64,000 nt of DNA from contig NZ_CAUIYF010000003.1 of assembly GCF_962719845.1 (NCBI RefSeq), positions 1 through 64,000 of the forward strand, written 5' to 3'. This DNA comes from Neisseria uirgultaei (lineage in GTDB: Bacteria; Pseudomonadota; Gammaproteobacteria; Burkholderiales; Neisseriaceae). This document shows, piece by piece, positions 8,452-17,471 of this stretch. The position numbers and the translations under genes were made by a program. Within the stretch, counting starts at the first letter, position 1. Each line of letters begins with the position of its first letter. A model generated the notes under the pieces. It saw only the letters and a program-made list of their open reading frames with translations. It was not told the origin of the DNA and searched no databases.

Positions 8452-9831
8452 TCAATCCCTATCTTCCCGACAAATATCAATGGCTTCCTGCAAACTCGAA
8501 ACGCCGTGGATTTTCAGGTTCGGAAATTCTTTGGCATTGCGCGGCATATTGGCTTTGGGGACGATGGCGCGTTTGAAGCCGAGTTTTTCCGCTTCTTTGA
8601 GCCGCTCTTGCCCGCGTGCGACCGGGCGGACTTCGCCGCTTAAGCCGATTTCGCCGAAAACCACGGTTTTTTCGGGCATAGGGCGGTTGCGGAAGCTGGA
8701 AAGCATCGCGAGGATGACCGCCAAATCCGCCGCCGGTTCGCCGATTTTCACGCCTCCGACGGCGTTTAAAAAAACATCCTGATCGAAACAGGCGATGCCG
8801 CCGTGGCGGTTTAATACGGCGAGCAGCATCGCGAGGCGGTTTTGTTCCAGTCCGACGGTGAGGCGTTTGGGCGTAAAGCCGTGCGCGTCATCGACCAATG
8901 CCTGAATTTCGACCAAAAGCGGGCGACTGCCTTCCTGCGTGACCAAAACGCACGAGCCGGGCGTGTCGTCGCGGTAGCTGGCGAGGAAGATGGCGGACGG
9001 GTTGGACACGCCTTTCAAACCGTTTTCGGTCATCGCGAACACGCCCAATTCGTTTGCCGCGCCGAAGCGGTTTTTGATGGCGCGTATCATGCGGTAGTTG
9101 GAATGTTGGTCGCCCTCGAAATACAGCACGGTATCGACCATGTGTTCCAGTACGCGCGGGCCTGCAATCGCGCCGTCTTTGGTAACGTGTCCGACCAGTA
9201 TCATGGCGATGCCCATTTGTTTCGCCATGCGCGTCAGTTGGGCGGCGCATTCGCGTACCTGCGACACGGAGCCTGGGGCGGAAGTGATTTGGTCGGAATA
9301 CATGGTTTGGATGGAGTCGATGACGACGACTTCGGGCTGATGCTGTTTCAAGGCCGTCTGAATGGCTTCCATGCGGATTTCGGCAAGCAGGTTTACGCCT
9401 TCGGTAGGCAGCTCCAAGCGTTGCGCGCGCAGGGCGACCTGTTGGGCGGATTCTTCGCCGGAAACGTACAGCACTTTGCGGCTTTGCGCCATTTTGGCGA
9501 TGGTTTGCAGCAGCAGCGTGGATTTGCCGATGCCTGGGTCACCGCCGAGCAGGATGACCGCGCCATCGACCAAACCGCCGCCCAATACGCGGTCGAGTTC
9601 GCCCATACCGGTCGGATTGCGCGGCACTTCGGTCGCGGTAACGGCGGAGAGGGATTGGACGGTCGAAGTGTCCGCCGCCCAAGATTGGAATCGGGCATTT
9701 TTCGGCTCGGGCGCGGCTAAGCTTTCCTGAAGTGTGTTCCACTCGCCGCAATGCGGGCATTTACCCTGCCATTTCGGGGAAGTGCCGCCGCATTCGGTGC
9801 ATTGGTAAAGGGTTTTAAGCGTTTTTGCCAT
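8452..9831 (-). CDS. radA: DNA repair protein RadA/Sms
   Basis: RadA, 459 aa, a branch-migration helicase in recombination. The N-terminal zinc finger is C11-x2-C14...C25-x2-C28, Walker A GDPGIGKST is at 97-105, the RadA KNRFG motif near 255, and the C-terminal third is Lon-protease-like. Start is the ATG at 9831 (MAKTLKTLYQC), which fits the conserved N-terminus and a GGGAAA site; the 14 extra upstream codons include a DUS and are probably untranslated. Useful in a naturally competent organism, where RadA drives D-loop extension. Confidence 0.96.
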   Translation of the reverse strand: MAKTLKTLYQCTECGGTSPKWQGKCPHCGEWNTLQESLAAPEPKNARFQSWAADTSTVQSLSAVTATEVPRNPTGMGELDRVLGGGLVDGAVILLGGDPGIGKSTLLLQTIAKMAQSRKVLYVSGEESAQQVALRAQRLELPTEGVNLLAEIRMEAIQTALKQHQPEVVVIDSIQTMYSDQITSAPGSVSQVRECAAQLTRMAKQMGIAMILVGHVTKDGAIAGPRVLEHMVDTVLYFEGDQHSNYRMIRAIKNRFGAANELGVFAMTENGLKGVSNPSAIFLASYRDDTPGSCVLVTQEGSRPLLVEIQALVDDAHGFTPKRLTVGLEQNRLAMLLAVLNRHGGIACFDQDVFLNAVGGVKIGEPAADLAVILAMLSSFRNRPMPEKTVVFGEIGLSGEVRPVARGQERLKEAEKLGFKRAIVPKANMPRNAKEFPNLKIHGVSSLQEAIDICREDRD

Positions 9832-10019
9832 CGGTTTTCCCTGCATCTGAAAACAAAAATGCCGTCTGAACATAGGGACGGTTGGGATTACGCCAATACG
9901 GCAACGCCGCCGTCCTTATGTACTATCCGTACACGGCGGATATTGCCGCATTGCCTTATTTTTACCCTAACCGGCCATCTCTCGGCTTCAGACGGCATAT
10001 CGGGCAGTTTCCTGCCGAC

Positions 10020-11084
10020 TTACCCGCCGTGATACTGCCGCGACAGCTCGTGTACGGTGTCGACTAAGATTTTGGCGTGTTCGGGGTCGGCGTGTTGGTT
10101 GATGCCGTGTCCGAGGTTGAAGACATGGCCGCTGCCGTGTCCGTAGTCGGCTAGGATGCGTGCGACTTCGGTGCGGATGGATTCGGGCGTACCGAAGAGG
10201 GCGAACGGGTCGAAGTTGCCTTGCAGGGCGACTTGCTTGCCGACGCGGCGGCGTGCTTCGCCGATGTTGCACGTCCAGTCCAAGCCTAATGCGTCTGCGC
10301 CGATTTCTGCCATGCTTTCCAGCCACAGCCCGCCGCCTTTGGCAAACACGATGACGGGAACGCGTCTGCCTTCGCTTTCGCGTTTCAATCCGGCAACGAT
10401 TTGGCGGATGTATTTGAGGCTGAATTCTTTAAACGCCGCATCGCTCAAAACGCCGCCCCAAGTGTCGAAAATCTGCACAGCCTGCGCGCCCGCGTCGATT
10501 TGGGCGTTGAGGTAGGCGGTAACGGCTTGGGCGTTGGTGTCGAGGATTTTGTGCAGCAAATCGGGGCGCGAGTACATCATGGTTTTGATGGTGCGGAATT
10601 CCTTGCTGCTACCGCCTTCGACCATGTAGCAGGCAAGTGTGAACGGGCTGCCAGAGAAGCCGATAAGCGGTACGCGGCCGTCCAATGCTTTACGGATGGA
10701 AGTTACCGCGTCGAAAACGTATTGCAGTTTTTCCATGTCGGGAACGTGCAGCTTGGCGATATCGGCTTCGTGTTGTAAGGCGCGTTCGAATTTCGGGCCT
10801 TCGCCTTCGGCAAAGTACAGTCCCAAGCCCATGGCGTCGGGTACGGTCAGGATGTCGGAGAACAAAATCGCCGCGTCCAAATCGAAGCGGTCTAAAGGTT
10901 GGATGGTGACTTCGGTCGCCAATTCGGTGTTTTTGCACAAATCGAGGAAGCTGCCCGCTTTCGCGCGCGTGGCTTTGTATTCGGGCAGATAACGCCCCGC
11001 CTGGCGCATCATCCAAATCGGCGTGTATTCGACGGGCTGTTTGAGCAGGGCGCGGAGGAAAGTGTCGTTTTTTAAAAGAGTCAT
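10020..11084 (-). CDS. hemE: Uroporphyrinogen decarboxylase
   Basis: HemE, 354 aa, decarboxylates uroporphyrinogen III to coproporphyrinogen III in the cytoplasm. The family signature is complete: [11 protein letters not shown] at residues 26-36 with Arg27 and Arg31, and catalytic Asp77 in LFSDIL. Length is standard. It lies at the downstream end of the leftward haem cluster, separated from the orphan gene at 11207 by a DUS-like inverted repeat that may uncouple it from hemDXY. Confidence 0.97.
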   Translation of the reverse strand: MTLLKNDTFLRALLKQPVEYTPIWMMRQAGRYLPEYKATRAKAGSFLDLCKNTELATEVTIQPLDRFDLDAAILFSDILTVPDAMGLGLYFAEGEGPKFERALQHEADIAKLHVPDMEKLQYVFDAVTSIRKALDGRVPLIGFSGSPFTLACYMVEGGSSKEFRTIKTMMYSRPDLLHKILDTNAQAVTAYLNAQIDAGAQAVQIFDTWGGVLSDAAFKEFSLKYIRQIVAGLKRESEGRRVPVIVFAKGGGLWLESMAEIGADALGLDWTCNIGEARRRVGKQVALQGNFDPFALFGTPESIRTEVARILADYGHGSGHVFNLGHGINQHADPEHAKILVDTVHELSRQYHGG

Positions 11085-11126
11085 GCGGGGCTTTCGGTTT
11101 GTTTGTAAAACGGAGAAGGAAAACAG

Positions 11127-11176
11127 TTTTCAGACAACCTTTGCGGCGGTTTCCGCAATGAAAGGTCGTCTGAAAG
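11127..11176. terminator. Inverted repeat with variant DUS AGGTCGTCTGAA
   Basis: Left arm reads as AGGTTGTCTGAA on the minus strand and the right arm is AGGTCGTCTGAA (11163-11174); with an added GCGG/CCGC core they form a long stem between the orphan gene and hemE. The right arm is the DUS dialect typical of the N. mucosa group, not the standard ATGCCGTCTGAA. Confidence 0.65.
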
Positions 11177-11206
11177 GGGGGGCGGACACATTTGCCTAGG
11201 TAATCA

Positions 11207-11677
11207 TCAGTAGATGATTAAACGGCAGCAGGTTTTCAGGGGGGGTTCAATGGTGCGTTTATCTTCGATATGGATAACTTTGGGTTCTTCAGCATCACAA
11301 TCGCGATGAGAGCGCCCTTCGATACCGATTTTGAAATCTTCATCCAATCCTTCTTCTTTTAGGATTAGCGTAAAAATTTCGGGATGATGGCATGAAACGG
11401 CATATCCATCGCCACTATCTAAAGTGATAATGCCAAAATCTGCAGATGGTGTTCCTATTTGAACCTTGCCCCATTTGCTTAACATCTCTTTAGCTTGTTT
11501 CGCCAAATCTTTTTCCGGTTCAAGTAAAATGACGCAAGTCCCATTTTCAAAGAGCACCCAAGATTTTTCGTTTCCATTAATGCTCTTTTTCCAAACATCA
11601 ATTAACTTTTGGCGATAAGCAGGCGTTCCAATTTCAAATATTTCTTTCTTTTCCTTAAAGGAATCTGAAGACCCCAT
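11207..11677 (-). CDS. Orphan AT-rich protein, unknown function
   Basis: Protein of 156 aa, not assigned to a family. No signal peptide or membrane segment; acidic overall, with a C-terminal Cys-Cys (KTCCRLIIY) and a central HHPEIF segment. ATG at 11677 is preferred because GGGAG lies 6 nt upstream; an in-frame ATG ten codons earlier has no site. It is clearly more AT-rich than hemE and hemY on either side, so it looks like a later insertion into the haem cluster. Small acidic cytoplasmic proteins of this type are often immunity proteins, but nothing here proves that. Confidence 0.7.
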   Translation of the reverse strand: MGSSDSFKEKKEIFEIGTPAYRQKLIDVWKKSINGNEKSWVLFENGTCVILLEPEKDLAKQAKEMLSKWGKVQIGTPSADFGIITLDSGDGYAVSCHHPEIFTLILKEEGLDEDFKIGIEGRSHRDCDAEEPKVIHIEDKRTIEPPLKTCCRLIIY

Positions 11678-11709
11678 CAAATTCTCCCAGATAAAGATAT
11701 TTCCCAAAA

Positions 11710-12933
11710 TCAGCTATGCTGCTCTAACGCTGCGTGGCGTTCGTCATCGGAGACGGCTTCCAAAACCAATTTGCGCTGTGCTTCGGCTTTTTGCGGCTGT
11801 TCGGTTTCGTCAAAGACTTTCGCCAACACCAGACGCGCCGAAACGCTCGGTTGCAGGGCGATACTGGCTTCCAAATAACCTTTCGCCTTACCCCACAGCC
11901 GACGGCTGTAGGCGAGCCGGCCGAGATACATCAGCAGAAGCGCGTTGTCGGGCTGTTCTTTCAGCCAAGAATCGGCAAAATCGATGGCCTTCTGCTGATC
12001 GCGCTCACCCAAAAAGCGCACGCTTTCGACAAAGGCTTCCAAAAGCTCGGGGCGGCGGTTGTGCGGATAATGCTGTTTGACCCATTTGACCGCATCGGCA
12101 TACAGTCCCAAACGTTCGTACTTTTCCGCAACCGATACGCTCAATTCCCCGTTTTTGAGGCTGTCGGGAATCCGTTTCAGGCAGGTTTTCAAAGCGGCGG
12201 CATCGGCAGCATCCGCCAGCTGGCGGCGGTATGCCCAATTTTGATACCGTTCCATTTCCGATTTGCCCAATGCGCCCGCCTTGGAAAGTTTTTCGGTTTT
12301 TGCCAGAACCTGCAACGCGTCGCCCCGATCGAAGGCGTAACGAAGTTGCAGACGCACGAGGCGCGTAAGGTTGGCATTCATCTTCGCCGCCGCATGAAGA
12401 TTGGCTTCCGCCGCTTCGTAATCGCGCCGGTTCAACGCCGATTCCGCCAGCAGCAGGTAGCGGGAAAGCTGCTGTTTTTCCGGCAGTTTAGCGATTTCCG
12501 CAAGATAACGGTCGCGCAGCTCGATGTTTTCCATCTGTCCGGCGGCGTGTGCGCCCAGCATCAATGCCAAAGTCCGGTTGTCTCCGGCCTCTTTGTTTCC
12601 CAATACGCGCGAGGCTTCGAGCTCTGCCTTTTCAAAACGCCCTTCAAAATACGCCAAACCCGCTTTATTCAAGTAAAGCGCAGCCTTGCGTCCTTTTCGT
12701 GCCAAACTGAAACGCTGCATCTTTTCGGGAATATTCAAAATGCCAATGACGAATTTAAGCAGGAAATACCAAACTGCAACGGCAATCAGCAGCCCCAGCA
12801 CAAAGGCGTGCAGGTTGATTCTGAGCATGGTCTGTCCGAGTACGATATACACGTCGCCGGTGTAAATGCCTGAAGCCAATGCCAGCCCGACGGCGGCGGC
12901 AAACAGGACGACAATCCAGACTACCGTTTTCAT
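11710..12933 (-). CDS. hemY: HemY, TPR inner-membrane protein of the haem cluster
   Basis: HemY-type protein of 407 aa. Two N-terminal membrane segments (residues about 3-25 and 40-65) make up the HemY_N region; the rest is a string of TPR-like helical repeats facing the periplasm. It shares a 4 bp overlap with hemX upstream, the usual hemX-hemY arrangement. This is not the Bacillus protoporphyrinogen oxidase of the same name. It is thought to help order late haem synthesis at the membrane, though the biochemical role is unsettled. Confidence 0.93.
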   Translation of the reverse strand: MKTVVWIVVLFAAAVGLALASGIYTGDVYIVLGQTMLRINLHAFVLGLLIAVAVWYFLLKFVIGILNIPEKMQRFSLARKGRKAALYLNKAGLAYFEGRFEKAELEASRVLGNKEAGDNRTLALMLGAHAAGQMENIELRDRYLAEIAKLPEKQQLSRYLLLAESALNRRDYEAAEANLHAAAKMNANLTRLVRLQLRYAFDRGDALQVLAKTEKLSKAGALGKSEMERYQNWAYRRQLADAADAAALKTCLKRIPDSLKNGELSVSVAEKYERLGLYADAVKWVKQHYPHNRRPELLEAFVESVRFLGERDQQKAIDFADSWLKEQPDNALLLMYLGRLAYSRRLWGKAKGYLEASIALQPSVSARLVLAKVFDETEQPQKAEAQRKLVLEAVSDDERHAALEQHS

Positions 12934-14264
12934 GCGCGTTCTCCTTTAGCGGAGGGCAAACGCCCTGCCTTTTCCGGTACGGGCTGTTTTTTTGCAGGCT
13001 GTTCCGGTTTGCGTTCCGAAGGCAGGGACGGTGCTTCTATGGTCTTCACATCCGATGCGGCAGCCGCTTCGGAAGCTGTGTTTTCGTTTGCCGGTTCGGA
13101 AACCGTCTGTTCCGCTTCTTGATTTTCCGCCGCCGTCATGCGCGTACCGTCGCGATAGGCGCGGACGGCATTTAGGCTGTTTTTCAAACCGTCATCCGCC
13201 GTCATGCGCACATCCAACGCCTTCAATTCCGCCAGTTCTTTCAGCCACGACTGCGTGGCGGGAGACTTGGCATCGAAATACTGTCTGACGGCGGCTTCGG
13301 CATTGTTCAAATCTCCCTGATAGACTTCGCCGTTGCGCTGCATCAATGCGGTGCGCGCATCCAACAGACGCAGACGCAGGTTTTCACGCACAAAATATGC
13401 CTGTTCCGGTGAAATCAGCATGGCATCGTTGTTTTCCAAACGGCGGATTTCGACCAGCCCTTTCAATGTGCCGAGGGATTTTTCCCATACGTTCTGCCAC
13501 CATGAAGCGGAAACGGCTTCGTTCTTCACCTGTACGCCCGGTTTCAGCACACCGTCGAGCATCAGCGGCAGTCCGGATACGGCGGTTTCCAGCCTGTCGA
13601 GGCGCAATGCCGTGCCGGAAATATCGACATAGGGACGGTTTTTCAGTTCCGCCAAGTCACTGCTGATTGCCTGCTTGAGCGGCAGGAGCTCTGCCTGATT
13701 GAAACGGGACAGGCGGCTGTCGATATGTTCCAGCACGCCGACTGCCGTTTGGATATTGCCGGTCAGCACCAGCTGTTGCGCCGCCAGATTGAGTATGGTC
13801 TCGGTTTCGTCCACCAGCCAATCGGCGCGTCCTTTGGTCAACTCGCGATAGGCTTTTTGCGTCATCAGGATTTGTTCGCCGTTGGCTTTGACACCGCTGT
13901 CCAAACGGTCGAGTTCGGACTGTATGGCACTTTGGCGGTTGAGGTTGTCTTTGAGCAGGGCGGCGTTTTCTGACTCGCCCAAAGCGGCTTTGTCGATTTT
14001 TTGGTTGAACGCCAGCTCTTGGTTTTTCAAGACATTCTGTCCTTGGACAAACAAAAAACCACTTGCACCCAAACCCAAGGCCGCCAATACCAGGGCGCAG
14101 GCCGCCAAAGCGTTGCTGCCGGACTGTTTGACGATAAAAGGAGCGGCAGGAATGTGTACTTCTGTTTCGTTTTCTTTGCGTGGGGAAGAGGTTTCAGACG
14201 GCATTTCTTTTGATGCCTGTATCTCGCGTACGGGTTCGGATGATTTGTTTTCAGGTTCGCCCAC
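12930..14264 (-). CDS. hemX: HemX, uroporphyrinogen cluster membrane protein
   Basis: HemX family, 444 aa from a GTG start at 14264 with AAGGAG seven bases upstream; the longer reading overlaps hemD and lacks a site. Order: disordered Ser/Glu-rich cytoplasmic N-terminus including a DUS-encoded MPSETSS, one membrane helix (ALAACALVLAALGLGAS), coiled-coil segment, periplasmic HemX domain, and an Ala/Glu/Pro-rich tail. It lacks the methyltransferase domain found fused in some enterobacterial relatives. Translationally coupled to hemY (4 bp overlap). Confidence 0.92.
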   Translation of the reverse strand: MGEPENKSSEPVREIQASKEMPSETSSPRKENETEVHIPAAPFIVKQSGSNALAACALVLAALGLGASGFLFVQGQNVLKNQELAFNQKIDKAALGESENAALLKDNLNRQSAIQSELDRLDSGVKANGEQILMTQKAYRELTKGRADWLVDETETILNLAAQQLVLTGNIQTAVGVLEHIDSRLSRFNQAELLPLKQAISSDLAELKNRPYVDISGTALRLDRLETAVSGLPLMLDGVLKPGVQVKNEAVSASWWQNVWEKSLGTLKGLVEIRRLENNDAMLISPEQAYFVRENLRLRLLDARTALMQRNGEVYQGDLNNAEAAVRQYFDAKSPATQSWLKELAELKALDVRMTADDGLKNSLNAVRAYRDGTRMTAAENQEAEQTVSEPANENTASEAAAASDVKTIEAPSLPSERKPEQPAKKQPVPEKAGRLPSAKGERA

Positions 14265-14275
14265 CGTTTTGCTCC

Positions 14276-15040
14276 TTATTGGTTTGAGGTTCCGGGAAAG
14301 ACCATGCCGTCTGAAACGGAAATGGAAGAATGGGAAAGCGCGGCTTCCAGCGTAGGGACGGTTTCGACCGAACACGCGCCTTCGCGCTTCAATGCCTCCG
14401 CAATGCGCGGATGATGGGTAAAGTATAGCAAGGATTTGAAGAATCGGGAAAATTGCGGCGGAAGCTGTCCGAACAACGCGTGCACCAGCTCGGTCGACGT
14501 GATATAGGCGGCGGCAATATTTTCGGTTTGGAAATTTTGAAAGTTCAAAGGTTTATGCCGTCTGAAATAGACTTCTGCCACCTCCGTCCGAAAACCTTTC
14601 TCCTGCAAGGCATTCATCAAAAAATCCCGCCCGCCGTGTCCGCGCACAAACAATACGCGCGCACCTTCGGGCAGACTGTTCCAAACCGGCAGGCGCAAAA
14701 CCGCCTCGCTGTCGTTGCCGTCTTCAGGTGCAAACACGCCCGCGCCCGCATAACGCGCCAAGGCACGGCGGCTGCCCTGTCCTACGGAAATGTGCATCTT
14801 TATGCCGTCTGAAAAGTCCAAGTACTGCGCGGCGGTTTCAACGGCGGTCGGACTGACCCAAAACACGGCATCCGCACGGGCATACATTTCCGGCAGCCGT
14901 TTCAGGCTTGCTTCGTCGGTTTCGACTTCAATCGGACTCAACACTTCCGTCTGCCATCCGGCACGACGGCAGGTTTCCACATCGTCCTTCGCCCTGCCCG
15001 ACGGACGGACAATCAGCATGACGGGTTTCGCTGTTTCCAT
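14276..15040 (-). CDS. hemD: Uroporphyrinogen-III synthase
   Basis: HemD, 254 aa, cyclises and inverts ring D of hydroxymethylbilane to uroporphyrinogen III. The family is poorly conserved; recognisable parts are LIVRPSGRAKD at the start, VSPTAVETAA (about 63), GQGSRRALARYAG and LFVRGHGGRDFL, and a C-terminal YFTHHPRIAEAL. The last codons include a DUS-derived VSDGM. Position directly ahead of hemX-hemY supports the call. hemC is not present in the window. Confidence 0.93.
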   Translation of the reverse strand: METAKPVMLIVRPSGRAKDDVETCRRAGWQTEVLSPIEVETDEASLKRLPEMYARADAVFWVSPTAVETAAQYLDFSDGIKMHISVGQGSRRALARYAGAGVFAPEDGNDSEAVLRLPVWNSLPEGARVLFVRGHGGRDFLMNALQEKGFRTEVAEVYFRRHKPLNFQNFQTENIAAAYITSTELVHALFGQLPPQFSRFFKSLLYFTHHPRIAEALKREGACSVETVPTLEAALSHSSISVSDGMVFPGTSNQ

Positions 15041-15057
15041 CGCCTTATCCGCCCCGA

Positions 15058-15480
15058 TTACCAGGAAAAATCGTCATCGTTGAAATTCGCCTGCGCGGTT
15101 TTCGGCGTACAGCCGACCCGTGCGACTTCCTTGCCCCTACGCTCCACAACGACACCGCTGCTTTCCGTATGAGTCACAGAATCGAAGCCTGTCCATACGG
15201 TGTACATAAATTCGTCGTTTTGGAATTTCATCGTTGCCCAACGACCGCTGCCCATACCTTGCCACCTGTCGGAACGCCCCAACAGGTCAGCTTTGCTGTT
15301 GCGTATGGCAATTTCTTTTTTTGCCGCACTGCCGAACGAATATTCGTAAAAATTGCGGTTGATTTTTTGAACTTCTATATATTTGTTGTTGTCCGTTTTA
15401 CAGGAAAACACCGTATCCGCCCACACGGTTTGGGCGGCAGCCGACAGAAGCAATACGGCAGAAAGGAACATTTTTTTCAT
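15058..15480 (-). CDS. Small secreted protein, unknown function
   Basis: Protein of 140 aa with a clear Sec signal (MKKMFLSAVLLLSAAAQTVWA, cleaved before Asp22). The mature part is about 119 aa with two cysteines that could form a disulfide and an aromatic-rich middle (DEFMYTVWTGFD). Probably periplasmic. It sits 17 bp upstream of hemD and may be cotranscribed with the haem cluster. No family recognised. AAGGAAATACG precedes the ATG. Confidence 0.82.
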   Translation of the reverse strand: MKKMFLSAVLLLSAAAQTVWADTVFSCKTDNNKYIEVQKINRNFYEYSFGSAAKKEIAIRNSKADLLGRSDRWQGMGSGRWATMKFQNDEFMYTVWTGFDSVTHTESSGVVVERRGKEVARVGCTPKTAQANFNDDDFSW

Positions 15481-15689
15481 CGTATTTCCTTAATGGTTGA
15501 AACCCCGCCATTTGGACATCCGTCCTTCGTGGCAGCAGCATCAGATTTTATTTGAGAGGGGTGTAACCCCTTCCAAATTAGGGCAACACATAGGGCGGCG
15601 CTTTATGTGTCGTCCTGCGTGTTGAAACATCATTGCCCGTATCCTGAAATAGAAAAGAAAATGCCCGTTTTACGGCCCTCTTTCCGACA

Positions 15690-15723
15690 AAATGCCGTCT
15701 GAAACGGATTTCAGACGGCATGG
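15690..15723. terminator. DUS inverted pair after the DUF2322 gene
   Basis: AATGCCGTCTGAA and its complement enclose a 5-6 base loop just downstream of the DUF2322 stop (minus strand). The region from here to the secreted-protein gene at 15480 shows no gene. Confidence 0.8.
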
Positions 15724-15729
15724 TCGAAA

Positions 15730-16050
15730 TTATTGCGCGGCAAGCGGCTTGAGCAGGAAGGTTTCGCCGCTTTGTACGACATTTTCCAGCAGATCGATGT
15801 TCGGATGCTTGCCCGGATGGGCACGAGCATCGTCAACGTGCTCGGCAAACCATATCAAACCCTGCTCTGCCGCTTCTTTGTCCAATTTTCCGCCAAAACG
15901 TTCCGCCAAGGCATTGTACAGCTTGAGCGAACCGAGTTTGCCCTGTACGGCAGGAATATGGTGAACCGTTTTGCCGTCGGCATCCTGAACGTCCAAACCG
16001 CCCAGATGGTCGATTGAAGGAAATGTGGCGAGATAATCTTGAAAATTCAT
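15730..16050 (-). CDS. DUF2322 family protein
   Basis: Cytoplasmic protein of 106 aa. The composition and motifs (FPSIDHLGGLDVQDADG, GSLKLYNALAERFGG, HPNIDLLENV) match the DUF2322 family, found mainly in beta- and gamma-proteobacteria and without assigned function. It follows upp by 22 bp on the same strand and may share its transcript. No signal or membrane segment. Confidence 0.88.
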   Translation of the reverse strand: MNFQDYLATFPSIDHLGGLDVQDADGKTVHHIPAVQGKLGSLKLYNALAERFGGKLDKEAAEQGLIWFAEHVDDARAHPGKHPNIDLLENVVQSGETFLLKPLAAQ

Positions 16051-16072
16051 ATCAACTCCGAAAATCAGTCAG

Positions 16073-16699
16073 TTAGCGCGTGCCGAAAATCTTGTCGCCC
16101 GCATCGCCCAAGCCGGGGATGATGTAGCCGTTTTCGTTCAAGTGGCTGTCGAGCGCGGCGGTGTAAATCGTAACATCGGGGTGTGCGTCATTAACAGCCT
16201 TCACGCCCTCGGGCGCGGCAACCAAGACTAAGGCTTTGATGTTGCGGCAGCCCTTGGCTTTCAAAAGGTCGATGGTGGCAACCATCGAACCGCCCGTCGC
16301 CAGCATCGGGTCGATAATCAGGGCAGGACGTTCGTCCATACTGTCCACGAATTTCTCGAAGTAGGAAACGGGTTTCAGCGTTTCCTCGTCGCGCTGCAAA
16401 CCGACCACGCTGATTTTGGCAGTCGGAATCAGGTCGAGCACGCCGTCGAGCATACCCAAACCGGCGCGCAGGATGGGGACGACGGTCAGGGTTTTGCCTT
16501 TGATGCGGTCGCCTTCAATCTGACCGCACCATCCGTCGATAAGGTATTTTTCGATTTCAAAATCACGGCTTGCCTCGTATGCCATCAGGCGCGCCAACTC
16601 GGTGGTCAGCGTACGGAATTTGTAGGTACTGCAATCCGCCTCCCTCATCAGGGTCAGTTTGTGGCGGACGAGCGGATGGTTGATAACGTTAACGTTCAT
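16073..16699 (-). CDS. upp: Uracil phosphoribosyltransferase
   Basis: Upp, 208 aa, makes UMP from uracil and PRPP in the salvage pathway. The PRPP-binding loop [12 protein letters not shown] is near residues 130-141 and the C-terminal uracil-binding region [17 protein letters not shown] is complete. Length is standard for the family. A DUS pair separates it from grxD upstream; DUF2322 follows. Confidence 0.97.
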   Translation of the reverse strand: MNVNVINHPLVRHKLTLMREADCSTYKFRTLTTELARLMAYEASRDFEIEKYLIDGWCGQIEGDRIKGKTLTVVPILRAGLGMLDGVLDLIPTAKISVVGLQRDEETLKPVSYFEKFVDSMDERPALIIDPMLATGGSMVATIDLLKAKGCRNIKALVLVAAPEGVKAVNDAHPDVTIYTAALDSHLNENGYIIPGLGDAGDKIFGTR

Positions 16700-16762
16700 C
16701 GCGGTGTTCCAGTGTGATTTTGAGACGCGCCATTATACTTTTTTTTGATTTGCCGGAAAAGA

Positions 16763-16796
16763 AAATGCCGTCTGAAACACGTTCAGACGGCATTGC
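16763..16796. terminator. DUS inverted pair after grxD
   Basis: A 12 bp DUS stem with a short loop lies 9 bp beyond the grxD stop (minus strand), between grxD and upp; an A/T-rich run follows on the minus side. Confidence 0.8.
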
Positions 16797-16804
16797 CGAA
16801 TCCA

Positions 16805-17116
16805 TCAGGCTTTCAGCAGCTCTTGCAGCTCGCCTGCCTCATACATTTCCATCAGGATGTCCGAACCGCCGACAAACTCGCCGTTCACATAAAGTTGGGG
16901 AATGGTCGGCCAGTCACTGTATTCCTTAATGCCTTGGCGTACTTCGGGATTTTCCAATACGTTGACGGTAACGTAATCGGTGCAGCCTGCCGCGTTCAGG
17001 ATTTGCACGGCGCGGGAAGAGAAACCGCATTGCGGAAACTGCTTCGTACCTTTCATAAACAATACGACGCGGTGTGTCGTTACTACTTCTTTGATTTGGT
17101 CGTGGATGGAAGCCAT
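16805..17116 (-). CDS. grxD: Monothiol glutaredoxin
   Basis: CGFS-type glutaredoxin, 103 aa, with the active site QCGFS at Cys30 and the glutathione-binding [17 protein letters not shown]. GrxD dimers carry a [2Fe-2S] cluster and help deliver Fe-S clusters, often with BolA. Length is normal. Monocistronic between the upp terminator and an AT-rich upstream region. Confidence 0.96.
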   Translation of the reverse strand: MASIHDQIKEVVTTHRVVLFMKGTKQFPQCGFSSRAVQILNAAGCTDYVTVNVLENPEVRQGIKEYSDWPTIPQLYVNGEFVGGSDILMEMYEAGELQELLKA

Positions 17117-17216
17117 CGCTTATTCCTTTTGATAAAGTTGACAAAATTTGTCAGGTAGGGCGCATTATACGCAAAAGCGGAAACTTCCCACAATATTTGC
17201 TGTATATCGTGCAGTA

Positions 17217-17446
17217 TCAATGTTGTGAACGGAAATATTCCCACTCCTCGACAATCCTGCTGTCCGGCAAATGGCACAGGGCATATCCGCCGCCGCTTTC
17301 GTCTTTTTTTGCTTCCCGTCCGCCGCCTTTGGCAATGCAGAATTTGGAAGCGGAATTTGCCATACCGACTGCCTCATGCCTGTCCGAAACATGTTGGCAG
17401 GCAGTCAGCAGCAGCGCGGACATACATACGGATGAATTGCCTTCAT
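17217..17446 (-). pseudogene. DUF333 lipoprotein gene with frameshift near its start
   Basis: The body, read from 17423, has a lipobox LLTAC and a DUF333 domain (NSASKFCIAKGGG...GGGYALCHLPDS...EEWEYFR). From that ATG the signal would be only eight residues with no ribosome site. A proper start with AAGGAAAACC lies at 17446 (MKAIHPYV) but is in another frame and stops after 13 codons. The frames differ by one nucleotide modulo three at a short ACAT repeat (17420-17429); one more 4 bp unit would join start and body. So the gene is off in this sequence, by decay or by slippage. It is last in the holB-pilZ-tatD run. Confidence 0.7.
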
Positions 17447-17471
17447 GGTTTTCCTTATCGTCGGCACAGGG

